This document shows positions 1-10,589 of a DNA stretch of 64,000 nt, piece after piece. The stretch is from the NCBI GenBank assembly GCA_027943335.1, contig BSBK01000970.1, positions 2,435,501 through 2,499,500 of the forward strand. Direction: 5' to 3'. Under the pieces are notes generated by a model. It had not been told where the DNA came from. It saw only the letters and a program-made list of their open reading frames with translations, and searched no databases. The position numbers and the translations under genes were made by a program. The stretch's first letter is position 1. The number at the start of each line of letters is the position of its first letter. This stretch comes from Chamaecyparis obtusa (lineage: Eukaryota; Streptophyta; Pinopsida; Cupressales; Cupressaceae).

Positions 1-1697
1 CCTAAGATGGCGTCAAGACTATCTAAGTCAATGACGTAGAAATCTGCCTCTAGGAGATAATTTCTGAAATGAATCTGAAGACCTGAGATCTTCTTTGTGC
101 AACTCAATAAGTCTCCCCTGGCCACCTTGACCTCAAACTCTGAAATGCTATCTATCGGGAGTCCGCTCCTGGAAACCAAACCGGTGTTGATGAAATTGTG
201 TGTAGCACCTGTTTCAAGAAGACATATGATCTGCTGCCCTCTAACAATTCTCTTGAGCCGAAAGGAGTGACAGGTGGGAATACCCGAGAGGGATGCTAAA
301 TTAATAGGGGGTTGTCTTGTACGCACCTCCCTCTTCTTCCTCTCTACTGTATGCTCATCTTGAGCCTCTGCATTGCTGGTCTCATCACCGTTGTCCTCCT
401 ACTACTCACAATCTTCATCGGTTACCACCTCAATATAGTGTACCTGGCCCTTCCCAAAGCACTTGTGATCCAGAGCCCAAGGCTCTCTGCATGTGAAGCA
501 CAACTTCTTGCTTCTCAACTCATTCCGAGTCTTGAAGTCAAGTCTGGGAGGTGTGCTCTTATTCTGATTTCTATTTCTCTGAAAGGAAGAAGACCCCTTA
601 AAGGTTTTCTTTGGTGGCTGTGGGGTGGACGATGGTGAGTCCAAGTCATGTGCCAACTTAATGGCGTCATCTAGAGTGTCTGGCTTGAGGACTCTAACCA
701 GCCCTTTGAACCTGTCCTGTAGTCCCTCAATAAATAGCATTACCTTCCTCTTCTCTGCCATATCTGGAACCATAATAGACACCCTCTGAAACTTGTCAAT
801 ATAGTGGTCCAATGATCCACTTTGCTTCAACTGAGCTAACTCCTTGTAGTAGACCTCAATGTCCTTCCGGTCAAAGTGGGTGATCAATTTAGTGCTAAAG
901 ATCTCGTAAGATGCAATCAGCCTGCGATCCTGGGTGATGAGGCCATGATACCACCAATCGTATGTTGTACCCTCTAAATGCATGGTTGCGAACTTAATCG
1001 CCTCTGTCTCTGACATGGGCTTCAGGGTCAGGAAGGTATCTAGCTTGTGAATTCAAGCTCTGGCGGAAGTCTTACCACTGCCATCAGAAATGGGGAGGGT
1101 CAATTTATTCATCACATGCTTAAGATCTCTGTTGGGTCCCCTGGGCCTCCTATCCTGTTGTGCTCTGTCAAAATCACTCCTCTGTGCCAGGTATTGAACA
1201 AAAGTCAAGTCAGCCTTGACTCTGTCAGGTAACATATCCCACTCATTATGTGCGGCTGCAACATTATTCGGAAGTACAACAGCTGCCTTGGGCTGGGCTA
1301 CTTCTTCCTCGACATTATTTCCTGCGAACGTAGGCATAAGGGGCCTATCTGTAGTGCGAGTGGTTGCTGTAGCAGCTCTAGGTGATCTTGCCACACTACT
1401 ACCACCATTGTGGTGGCTTTGGGGTCTCCCGGCCGCCACTGTTAGCTGCTGCATAACCCCTGTGAGCTGGTGTAACACATCAACGATGTGATCCTGTCCC
1501 GCACGAAGAGCCCTCATTGTCTCTCCGACCTCTCTGTCCTCATCTGCCATGCCTATACCTCTAGTGCCCTGTTCAAATTTAATATACTCGTCCTCCTCTG
1601 TATGACTGTCCTCAATATCTACTTGCTCTGATGGTTCAAAATGTCCTTGTTCAGCCTTGTTATGTTTGAAGTTATATACCTTGTGTCTACCTTGCAT
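1..1697 (-). pseudogene. Ty3/gypsy gag-protease relic (element A), cut by window edge
   Basis: Reads right to left from an ATG at 1697. The N-terminal part is acidic and precedes a retrotransposon-type capsid domain (around 700-1100, with a conserved DWW motif). A zinc knuckle of the plant gypsy form (C-x2-C, then H-x-C, near 450-500) follows. In the same frame, at 1-300, is a retropepsin-like protease. The frame is broken by TGA at 1053-1055, where the related gag at 19.1 kb has a Trp codon, and by two consecutive TAG codons at 402-404 and 399-401. The protease triad at 207-215 reads Glu-Thr-Gly instead of Asp-Thr-Gly, so the protease should be inactive. The rest of pol would lie beyond the left edge. 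Coding identity is by motif recognition; the stops are directly visible. Confidence 0.85.
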
Positions 1698-1755
1698 GCC
1701 TGGACTACATTACCAAATACCGAAAGTAAATGCCCACTAGGTTGGCAAGACCTTA

Positions 1756-1768
1756 GGCTCTGATACCA
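1756..1768 (-). other. Primer-binding site of element A
   Basis: The minus strand reads TGGTATCAGAGCC, complementary to the 3' end of plant initiator Met tRNA. It lies 4 bp inside the 5' LTR boundary at 1773, which fixes the orientation and the LTR end. Confidence 0.88.
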
Positions 1769-1772
1769 TTGA

Positions 1773-3309
1773 TGTTCCGAACCAATTTCTAATATGTATT
1801 TCTGAATATTTGAATATTTAGTTCACTTTAGCCATCTAATTCCAAACTGTACAGTACTTAGCTGTTTAAACCTTATGTGTTGGTGGTGTTCACACAATTG
1901 AAGATATTGTTTGCATCTAGGATCCGTTAATGTTTTGGTTACCAAAGTTCTAAAAGTCTGGACTCGTCGGGAATTGTATTTGTCGTCTACTCTTACACAA
2001 ATTGTATTTCCCAAATCATGCAGTAAAATTAAACCAAGGACACAGTTCGACTAAATGTAAGAAGCACGATTCTTATTTGAAAATTAAACACACATTACAT
2101 TGCCAAATAAAGGAAGAAACCACCAACCCAAACTCTAGGACGGGCATAATGAATGTGTTGCATAGATGAATGGTGCCTGTTCCAAATACCGTCCGGTGGA
2201 GCGTTGCCAATGGTTACTTGTTCCAACAACCCGCCAAAAACTCGAACTGACTAAGTCCGACCCGTGAGGAATCTCTAGCTCGTATCAACGCTGCTGTAGC
2301 AGCTCCAAAGCCAGGTGGTTATGCCGGTCTTACTAAGGCCGTGAGCTTGATGAGCGTGGGTGGCTAGTCGCGTGAGCCTGAGTGGGGACTGGTGTGCTTA
2401 CAACACACTCGCGTTTGAACGAAAACCACGCCAATTCATCCGAGTTTCCTTGTCGAGCACACTACTTGTGCCGGCTGAAATGCACAAAGTTATCTAGCTC
2501 GGCTGGGCACAATTCATGACTTGAAGACGGTCAGGAGAAGTGCCGAGAGGGTGTGTACACACTAGCTACTGTACTGAGATTTACTAGTGTTACGCTCTGC
2601 CAGTGAACTCCCATACTGAACTTCTTGTACGATATTTCAGACCCTCTTTGAACCCAAACAATGCAGATTGCAGGTACCTGAATAGTTGAGACAGTGAATG
2701 ATGTCACTGATATCCTTTAGTCGCCTTGCTAGTGAAGATCATTTCTGAATGTAGCTGAATAAATACTAGAATACGGAGTTCAAGAAATATCCACTAAATT
2801 TCAAGATTGTCTTTGAATCCCAATGTAGATTTTGAAATAAATCTACCTCAGATAGAAAGTCAGGTTTGCGTCCAACTTCCTTCGGATTTCCTAGAGGGTT
2901 TGCATCCTCGGAAATAGCCAATCACAAAAGCAACCAAAAAACTTTCTTTGTTTTATTTATCTCATGGTGCTTTTTTCGAGATGTACTTTCCCTTTTTTAT
3001 AACCTCGAAGTGAGTGCAAGTACAACGAACTAAGCCATGTGGGATAAAAGCTCACTTAAGTCACTTTTATAACTTAAAGTAACTTTATAAAATAAAGTGA
3101 CTTTATAATAAGACATAAAGTGACTTTATAACACACTTTATTAGATAAAGTGATTCTGACTATAGAAACTGAGCCCTGAATATAAATATTCGCCCGTGCA
3201 AACTTGTGACTGGCTGGCATTCTCCGAAATGTGGCCATTAGTCCATCCGGATGGATAGATAGACTAATCAGGCATCTAAATAGCCTACTGCCGAGAAGGG
3301 GACATTACA
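1773..3309 (-). repeat. 5' LTR of element A (1537 bp)
   Basis: On the minus strand it starts TGTAATGTCCCC (3298-3309) and ends GGTTCGGAACA beside the primer site, so it has canonical TG...CA ends. At 3048-3170 there is a run of about five diverged copies of AAAGTGACTTTATAA. The same motif occurs in the solo LTR at 56701-58194, so the two may be related. The element inserted into the internal region of element G; its second target duplication lies outside the window. Confidence 0.8.
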
Positions 3310-3396
3310 GACATAATGCATATCAGGCACAAACCTGTTTGCCATAGTTAAGCCCTCATAACCTCCAGGCTGGCAAGATCAAAGCTCTGATACCAC
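3310..3396 (-). mobile_element. Internal start of element G with primer-binding site
   Basis: This short internal remnant matches the equivalent part of element B (19743-19816): both contain a stretch reading roughly GCCCTCAT-ACCTCCAGG-TGGCAAGATC. The primer site at 3383-3395 reads TGGTATCAGAGCT on the minus strand. Element A interrupts the rest of G immediately to the left. Confidence 0.75.
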
Positions 3397-6300
3397 TGTA
3401 ATGAGCCTACCTGGCTCCTTGCTAAGAAAATAACTTTTCTTCCTGAATTCTTTGCAAATGTGTTTTTGTTTTGACAATGTTTGAATTTTCTAGTATCTTT
3501 TCCGAAATAAAATAATAACGTATAGCAATTTGATACTATCACCCCAAGCTCAACGATTTAATTTATAATTCAAAAGTCATTGCAAATATATATATAAAAA
3601 AAACATTACAATATTTAATGCTAGGCACCTGGCAAGTAGATACGACCACTCTAATGATGATGCCACCAATATATAGTTGACGCAGCCTTGGGGAATGAAA
3701 ATGTGGCGTAAGGAAAGTCCACGCAGCCACCAAAAAAATAAAACGCAGCCTCCAGTTATTAATCGCTACCCTCAAGAAGTGAAATGCAGCCCTCTGCAAT
3801 GAATACGCAGCTTCTGTGGGAGCTAACACAACCTCTCCTATATAATTAACAGCCAGTCTGGAAGATATAACAGCCTTCCAGTATCAATATGAAACTCTGA
3901 AGAAAATCATTCCACCATAATAATGTCTTTGTAACAACAACAATTAAATAATTCTCTTCAAATTTGGTATACAACAACACCAAATTTGCATCCACAGAAT
4001 CAGAATTGAATGTCCAGTATCCAGTAGCAAAATTCACCACCAACAAACGATGATTCAAATTGCAGCAGAGAGGAATCAATCCTCAAACCCTTGAAGAGTT
4101 TCTCCACACCAAAAACTTCATAAAAAATGCACAAGTCTAGAAATCTCATAAGGCTGTATATATAATATTTTCCCATAGCTTCTCAATGACACTTTTCACT
4201 TAAAAGCCACTTGCTTTATGGTTGCACATTTGAAATATAATAAACTATTATATTTCCCTTCACTTTAATGCTGAAAATGACCCTTTCATTAAAATAATGC
4301 TATTCTGACACGTAGGGTCTTTGTTTTATGAGCTAAAGATTTAAAACTTTTCAACCCGGTTCCAATGAGCTATAACACTAAGATGCCCAAAAGAGATTCC
4401 CAATAAAAATGGCAACCTTAGCCAATTTAATTAAATAATAATCATAATTCACCGATCTTGCGAAAACGATCAAGGAAGCATCAAAATCAAAATCTGACAA
4501 CACAAGAGTGATCCTGATGATGAAAGGTGATGAATAAACTTGACAGAATGACTTTCTAAAAATAGACGCTCCCTCCAAGAATCTTGGAGCCCAAAGCTTA
4601 AGTCGAAAATAAAAACTGAGAGCATCATTTAATTCTTCTAATTCATCTGAGCTCATCGGAATTAACTGTTGTGTAATGTTCCCGTTTTTAGACTCATGGG
4701 ATTAGCTTGGTTTGTCGACCCACACAGGCTAATCAGGCGATCAGAGGGGGTCAGATGGTGGAGCCAGCGTTGGGATTCCATTCTGGAGGTTCAGATTATC
4801 AGGTCTGCTCTTTGTTCGGGTCATTTTGACCAACTTACTATTTTTAGTAAGTGGGGTTTCGGATATGGCCAGGATTGGCAGGGTGTTTGCACGGAGCGTC
4901 AGACATCTCAGTATTGGGTTTCAGAGAATCTCCAGTTTGAGAGACTTACTATTTTTAGTAGTGGCTATTTCTGGCAGGGCAGTGTCTATTCTTGGCTGGG
5001 CAGTTGGTCTGGTGCTTTGTCAGAAGTTCGTTGATTGCAGTCAGATGGTTCAGTGGCTTATATTTTAAATGTGTTATTAAATTAAATTATCTTGATTTAA
5101 TTTAATAACTAATGACTTTATAATATTATATTATAAAGTGGAGATATTTTATTAAGCCAATTAAGTGAAAATATTATAAAGTGCTTTTTCCAAAAAGCTT
5201 ATATATTCTACTCGAAAAAGCACTTTTGGTATCTATTATGCAATCATTATTTTATTGAAGTTCGTGAAGAATGCAGCCCTGGCTAGGGTTTCGAGGACGG
5301 ATTCCTCTTCATTGTGATTTGAGTCATTACGTGTTAATGGTGAATTTCATAGTTGATTGTTTCTGAGATTTGTCGAGTTTGGTCTTCTTCCAGGAGAGAG
5401 CTCGTTTTGATTCCGAATTGAATCCAGTGCTGAGGTATACTGGATGTGTATGAAGTTATTCTATAGGCTGAAGTTATTCTGGTGAAGTTTTTATTTATTC
5501 TACAGGCGAATCATTTGATTCTCAAAGATTCTGAATTATTATTTTTTGGAGGCTGAAGTAATTATTTTTCTGGTTTTCGAAAGTATTGGCAAGGGTAGGA
5601 ATTAATGAAAATTGTAGATTGCTATGCAATCTTTCATGGCTGAGGTTTAATATTTGATTGAGAATTTAGTAGAGATCCCCTTGCTGGTGTTGAAATGCTT
5701 ATATTGTGATTGAATTCACAAAATCTGGAAACCGATATTAATTCCTTGGCTGCGTATTTGATTGGAAAGGTATTGCGTTTTAATGTGGGACAGCTGCGTT
5801 CAATATAGAGGAGCTGTTGGAGTGTCTGAAGCTTGGCGTGAGGCCTAAAGAGAATTAGACTCCAATTTTTGCCCACGTGACAGCTATTGGGGCTGTACGT
5901 TAGCTGCAAGGCTCTGTGTGAGCCTCCAAACTGTTCCACCTTGTTACCTACTGCCCACGTGATTGCAAAGTGGACCGTTTTACAGTCTGCTGGGGCTGAA
6001 TCTGCTACAAAACAGTCACACCATTGTCTGAAGCTGCCACGTGAACTGTACAGAATTGGCATTTGATGCATTTGGGCTGTGACATGTGTTGAGGAGATAT
6101 TGTATTCACAAAAACATTCCAGATTTTGCCAGGTGCACTGAATTTTATATCAATTAATTGCTTAGCTATTTATTGTGATGAAATAAAGAGAATAATAAAT
6201 GTTATTAGAGGAAACTTCATTTGTTCTAGCTTGTTTTTTAGAACTGGTGAAAATTTATGGTGATTGTCTATTTTATGTGGTTATTATTTAAAAAAATACA

Positions 6301-6499
6301 CTCATTTCGAATTAAAGAAATTTTAATTTAGAAGAGCCAGCCAAGATTCTCCACATGTTGACTTACTATAAATAGCAAGTCCCTCACAACATGCCAAAAT
6401 TCACATTAGGGTCCTCTAATCACTAGAATTAGCCTACAAGGACCCAATGATTGGCTAATTCCACTAGCTCCAATGCTCGCTCAAAATGGGGACATTAAA
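3397..6499 (-). repeat. 5' LTR of element G, split by solo LTR F
   Basis: The LTR lies next to the primer site at 3383-3395. Its 3' end is at 3397 (plus strand TGTAATGAGCC) and its degraded 5' end is at 6499 (GGGGACATTAAA). The two halves, 3397-4671 and 6361-6499, total about 1.41 kb and are separated by insertion F. The part at 4378-4660 is closely similar, in opposite orientation, to 62450-62700 of element C (shared reading MSSDELEELNDALSF), so G and C are related families. Confidence 0.75.
4672..6355 (+). mobile_element. Solo LTR F (1684 bp) with TGTTG target duplication
   Basis: It starts TGTAATGTTCCCG, ends CTCCACA, and is flanked by identical TGTTG at 4667-4671 and 6356-6360. Its first 300 bp are similar to the reverse complement of the element B LTR (17274 downward). 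It has two copies of the ACTTACT...AGTAAGT near-palindrome, at 4833-4852 and 4944-4962. No primer site, polypurine tract or coding sequence was found, so it is most simply a solo LTR left by recombination. Confidence 0.78.
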
Positions 6500-7029
6500 T
6501 GGATTAAGAACTAAATTATAGGGTAGAATATGGCCCAAATACGCTTAAAATGGTCTAGGACAAGGCACACTAAAGCAGGGGCACAAATAAGTGTGAAACT
6601 ATATGGGGATATTTCTACAATATAAATTGTAATCTCAATGCTTTGGTTGTTATAATCTAGCATGTAACGTCAATGAAGAAAATCATCAAAGGGTTTGACA
6701 TGTTTAAGAAACCAAAGTGATGCTAATTGAAATATATTTCAGATTGTAAAGTTGACTAAAAATTACTCAAAAGCCCTCATTGATAAATACAAGACATAAA
6801 AACATTTACTGTCATTATGACTTCCATTTTTTCATTGTTAAAGTTTGTTGGCTTTTTTGAGTAGTGAAGGATTGCAAATACATAAAGTGTGTTTGCTAAG
6901 TGCTATACAAGATAACTAGATGATATTAAGAAGATTTATCAAAGGTAAATTTATTTTGGGTTGTAATTTTTTCCTTTCAAAAATTTCCAAGCTTCGTAGC
7001 ATTTAATTTTTTTTTTTGAATGTTTTTAA
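6500..7029. other. AT-rich DNA with no recognised feature
   Basis: No convincing coding frame, repeat structure or element boundary was seen here. Confidence 0.5.
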
Positions 7030-7269
7030 TTGTCATTCATTTTTTATTACTTTGAAATGTATTCTACGGTAGTATGCAAAGAGCACACAGAAAATACTGA
7101 GAGGGAGGGGGTGAATCAGTATTTTAAACTTTTAATAGTGAAACTCGAAGGCGTGCAGTCGGCCCAAAACCCAAGAGTACTCTGTGCGGGGACAACCTCG
7201 GGACACGTATTCGGAGTACCCAAGTACCGCTGCTATCACCCAGGTGTCGTCACATGTGTTGCCAAATCG

Positions 7270-7512
7270 TTTGGGTGGTTCATCCACTCTGTTAAGATGA
7301 ACAAACTTACCTCTAAGAGAGAAGAGAAGCGCATGTACAAAGAGAGCCCAACAACACGATGGGGTGAAGAGCCAGAGGATCCATCTCAGATTGATGAGAA
7401 TGAGATTGCAGCAGAAGCATATTTATGGTTGGTTGGTGTTCCTTTTGTAGAACTTGAGCGTGAGGAGTCTAGTAGTTCTAGTGATGAGGACTTTGGCTTG
7501 GGGGATGATTAG
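7270..7512 (+). pseudogene. Relic of an hAT transposase C-terminus (tentative)
   Basis: The open frame ending TAG at 7510-7512 contains IHSVKMNKLTSKREEK. This resembles the hAT dimerisation segment, where a His-Ser/Thr-Lys-x-Arg-Asn-x-Leu motif is followed by a basic stretch. It then has an acidic, Ser-rich tail (SSSSSDEDFGLGDD), a frequent ending of plant hAT transposases. The upstream part of the frame (from 7030) is not recognisable and the segment that normally follows the basic motif looks deleted. It could be a chance resemblance; no catalytic region is present nearby. Confidence 0.45.
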
Positions 7513-7837
7513 AGGCCTCCCATCACTATATTTTGTCATGATTTTGTACTCATTTTGATATTGATTCTGATTCATATCATGCATGATGCTACTCATTGTA
7601 ATCATCTTTATGATATAATTGATATTTGATAGAACTAATATAAATCCTATTTGCTGATAATTTGAATTTTGATTTTTGAATGTTACTATTGGGTATGTAC
7701 TATGTTACTATGTTGAATGTTCAATGGTTCTGGTTTGTGTTGCAATTTTGCTATGTTCAAGTATTTCAATTTGGTATGTTATACTGAAACATCATTTCAT
7801 AACTATCATTTCAAGTTCTATATGTATAGTATGCAAC

Positions 7838-7925
7838 ACCCCTCCCCACCCCTCGCCGCCGTCCCCCACCGTCCCCAAATTGAGACCCTTTTTTTCTCGG
7901 CCCGACGTCCCCCCGCGCTGGTGTT
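7838..7925. other. C-rich patch in AT-rich surroundings
   Basis: The plus strand is dominated by runs of C with CpG steps (for example CACCGTCCCC and CGGCCCGACGTCC), unlike the flanking DNA. It follows the putative hAT C-terminal relic by about 330 bp, so it may be the subterminal region of that element. That link is inference. Confidence 0.4.
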
Positions 7926-8090
7926 ACATTGACTTTTAATCACATGAAACCACATAAACAAAGATATAGAATAGAGGGAGCAAACTTCAACAATGAGAAC
8001 ACCAAATTTCATGTGGAAAACCCTATTGGGTAAAAAGCCCTGGCAGATTAATAGCTTTTACATTACCAAACAAGTACCAACCCAAAAATA

Positions 8091-8167
8091 CATAAGTGAG
8101 CACCAATTCATTGAGATCACCAACTCTGATTACATAAGTGAGCACCAACTCACGAAGATCACCAACC
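8091..8167. repeat. Two-copy 42-bp tandem repeat
   Basis: CATAAGTGAGCACCAA begins at 8091 and recurs at 8133 with minor changes. The flanking 7990-8060 stretch (TGTGGAAAACCCT...GGGTAAAAAGCCC) resembles the hairpin-like segment common near the 3' part of Copia-type LTRs, read in reverse. This may therefore be an LTR fragment. Confidence 0.6.
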
Positions 8168-8210
8168 CTCCTTGAAGCATCAACTTCATTCAGCTGAAGC
8201 ATCAACTTCA

Positions 8211-9220
8211 GTTTTCACACAAACTCAACAAATGCACTGAATTCTGAAACAATTCTTGACTAATTACTTGTAACAGGTCGAAGAAGACCATCAAACATTA
8301 TCCCATGCCAAAGGAAGATATCTATTGGTTTACAACATTCAGAGCACTTGGCATGCGTGCTCACCTCATTAACCTCTCATGATTTAGATCCTTCAGAAAA
8401 ATTACAGATGAGTTGTTTAGCCAAACAAGAGTAGATGTGAACCCTAAAACATTTCACTTGAATCCCAGCTCAGCATATAGTTTGTTCAAGACTTATATGC
8501 TCTAGAAAAACTTAAGTCACTATTACAAAAAGAATAGCCATACCTGATATTATCTTTGCTGTTTTCGTACCAAAGTTTTCTTTAAATGCCCTGCTCCTTT
8601 GATTCCACACAACTCAAGAAATCTCATGCTGGTTCTAAACTAGTGCATGCCAGTACTTAGTCACTTGGTGCTCAAATACCTTCATGCCTTAGCAAAAAGA
8701 ATGTCTTCACTCAAACCTTCTGTTTAGCATTCTCAAGATTCGTTAAGCGCTACTTGAAGCGCATGACCTTGTTGTTAGCATAAAACCACGACCTCTTCAC
8801 AAGAACAAATGATTTTCCGATAAACTCGCCTTACCTCCTCATGCTCGACTCAAATATCATTCTTAATACACTTAACAACTCGACTCCCCGCAAAACACCT
8901 TTGACTCCTTAATCTGCTCTCAAAATCGCATCTCAACTCAATAATTACACCGCCTAGTCATCTCAAGCATAATTATCACAACACTAAATACCATGCATCA
9001 ACTTGACTATTTTTAAAAATCCAACTCCACCTTGAAGTTTATAACTGCTTGGCTCAATGATCTTCTAATTTACTTCACAAATGGCTCTTAAATGCATAGA
9101 ACAAGAAAACATTACAAAGCTGCCATTTGCTAGACTTAGGCTGTTGCACCCAAATGTTGAATAAAGCAATGAATTTGTTCCAAAAAAATAAAACCAAGCA
9201 ATTAATTCTGAAGCTGTCCA
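8211..9220. other. Unassigned DNA
   Basis: No coding frame, primer site or terminal repeat was recognised. The sequence is moderately AT-rich and of ordinary complexity. Confidence 0.5.
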
Positions 9221-9223
9221 AAA

Positions 9224-9245
9224 TGTGTGTGTGTGTGTGTGTGTT
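9224..9245. repeat. (TG)n microsatellite
   Basis: About ten uninterrupted TG units. Confidence 0.95.
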
Positions 9246-9460
9246 TGTTTAATTTAGCCAACATATTTAAAATCAAGGTTGGCCCAATTGTAGTCAAACC
9301 CTCCTTATGCTGATTGTTGCTCTTAATGAATTTCTGCCTTTTTAATATTTTGAAGGCTGCTTTGCATAATCTGAAATGGCAATCTGATCTTTTGAAAATT
9401 CAGCAGTGACATGGTAATTTGAGCTGGCAAGATAAGCTTGCAAGCTGGTGAAGTGGATAA

Positions 9461-9590
9461 GTAACCAGCTCAAGCAAATGACCAAGCAACTCAAGCACAT
9501 AACCAAGTAGCTCAAGCAGACAACCAAGTAGCTCAAACACAAACCAAGTAGCTCAACCAAGTAACCAAGCAACTCAACAAACAAGCAAGC
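9461..9590. repeat. Minisatellite, about 20-bp unit
   Basis: Six to seven diverged copies of ACCAAGTAGCTCAAGCA with spacing near 20 bp. The variants differ mainly by AAGCAACTC versus AAGTAGCTC and in the length of the CA-rich linker. Confidence 0.8.
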
Positions 9591-9600
9591 AACTGATGTA

Positions 9601-10589
9601 TATTTAGCAGCTTGATAAGCATTTCATTCCTCTTTTGTGCCATAGTTCCTTGTTGCTTTGAGTAATCCTCTAAAATTTATAGTCTTGATCATCATTTTTG
9701 GACATCAATGACAAAATATTCAACAATATGTTGTTTCATTTGGTTTACTTTTCTAAACTAACATGCCCTAGGGTTACACTATAAGGTTTGGTTCACAATT
9801 TGTTGTTCCCAATTCCACAATATTCTGAGTATTTGCTTGACACTTTGTCAAACACTTTGTACACATTTTTTGTAGAATATTTTTGTCATGTCTCTTTTTC
9901 GAATTAGTCTAAGGGATTGTTTGCTTAGGTAGTTGTAGGGGTCGAGATTGATGCAGAATAGAGGATCATTGAGGGCTAGTGATCGGACTTGCCGCTCAAT
10001 TCCTGCCGAAGTGTTGGCAGAGATTGGACATTGGGGGGTTGTTGATGAGGCTCATGTGTGCCTAGGAACCATGGTTTGGGGTTTTGGGGTTTTGATTGAC
10101 CCAAACCAAAGTTTGGGAGGGGAGAGCTGGAGAGTTGTTGAGTGAAGGATTGGGGGTGCAAACTAGTGCATCCCAAGACTGAAAGAAGCAAAATGTGGTT
10201 AATACACAACATGATGAAGGGGACAACAATAGTGCGTGGAATGGCATCAAACTGTAGCACGACGAGAAGATTACATGGTTGTGAGGTTGACTTGCAATAG
10301 CATGTGGCATTTTAATTTGGGCTTTGGTTAACTACTTTATCCTTTGAGGGTAACATATAAACTAGAAACTATGTATTTGTAATCATCATGGATATTATGT
10401 AATTTTGTGCAGCTCGTGTTTAACCTATTATGGAACAAAGTCCACAAGAGACTATGATCAATGGATGAAACCCCATCAATTTTTGGAATTAGAGGATGAA
10501 AACCCTTTGGTTCTTTGTGGGCATCCCTCTTAGAGAGTGCATTGAAGCTTCGAGGCATTGAAGGAAAGTTTTGTGAGTCATTGTGAATA
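9601..10589. other. Unassigned DNA
   Basis: No supported gene or element was recognised. Several short open frames overlap one another on both strands and look like chance. Confidence 0.5.

Noticed and set aside
1756..1768. tRNA gene fragments suggested by GCTCTGATACCA
   Set aside because: These are primer-binding sites next to LTR ends; no cloverleaf surrounds them.
4378..4656. Protein-coding gene (92-codon frame, minus) matching 62381-62623
   Set aside because: Both lie in the same part of related LTRs; similarity reflects LTR homology and the frames end at unrelated points.
10062..10558. Overlapping small frames on the minus strand
   Set aside because: Overlap in different frames, no domain, no splice context; chance frames.
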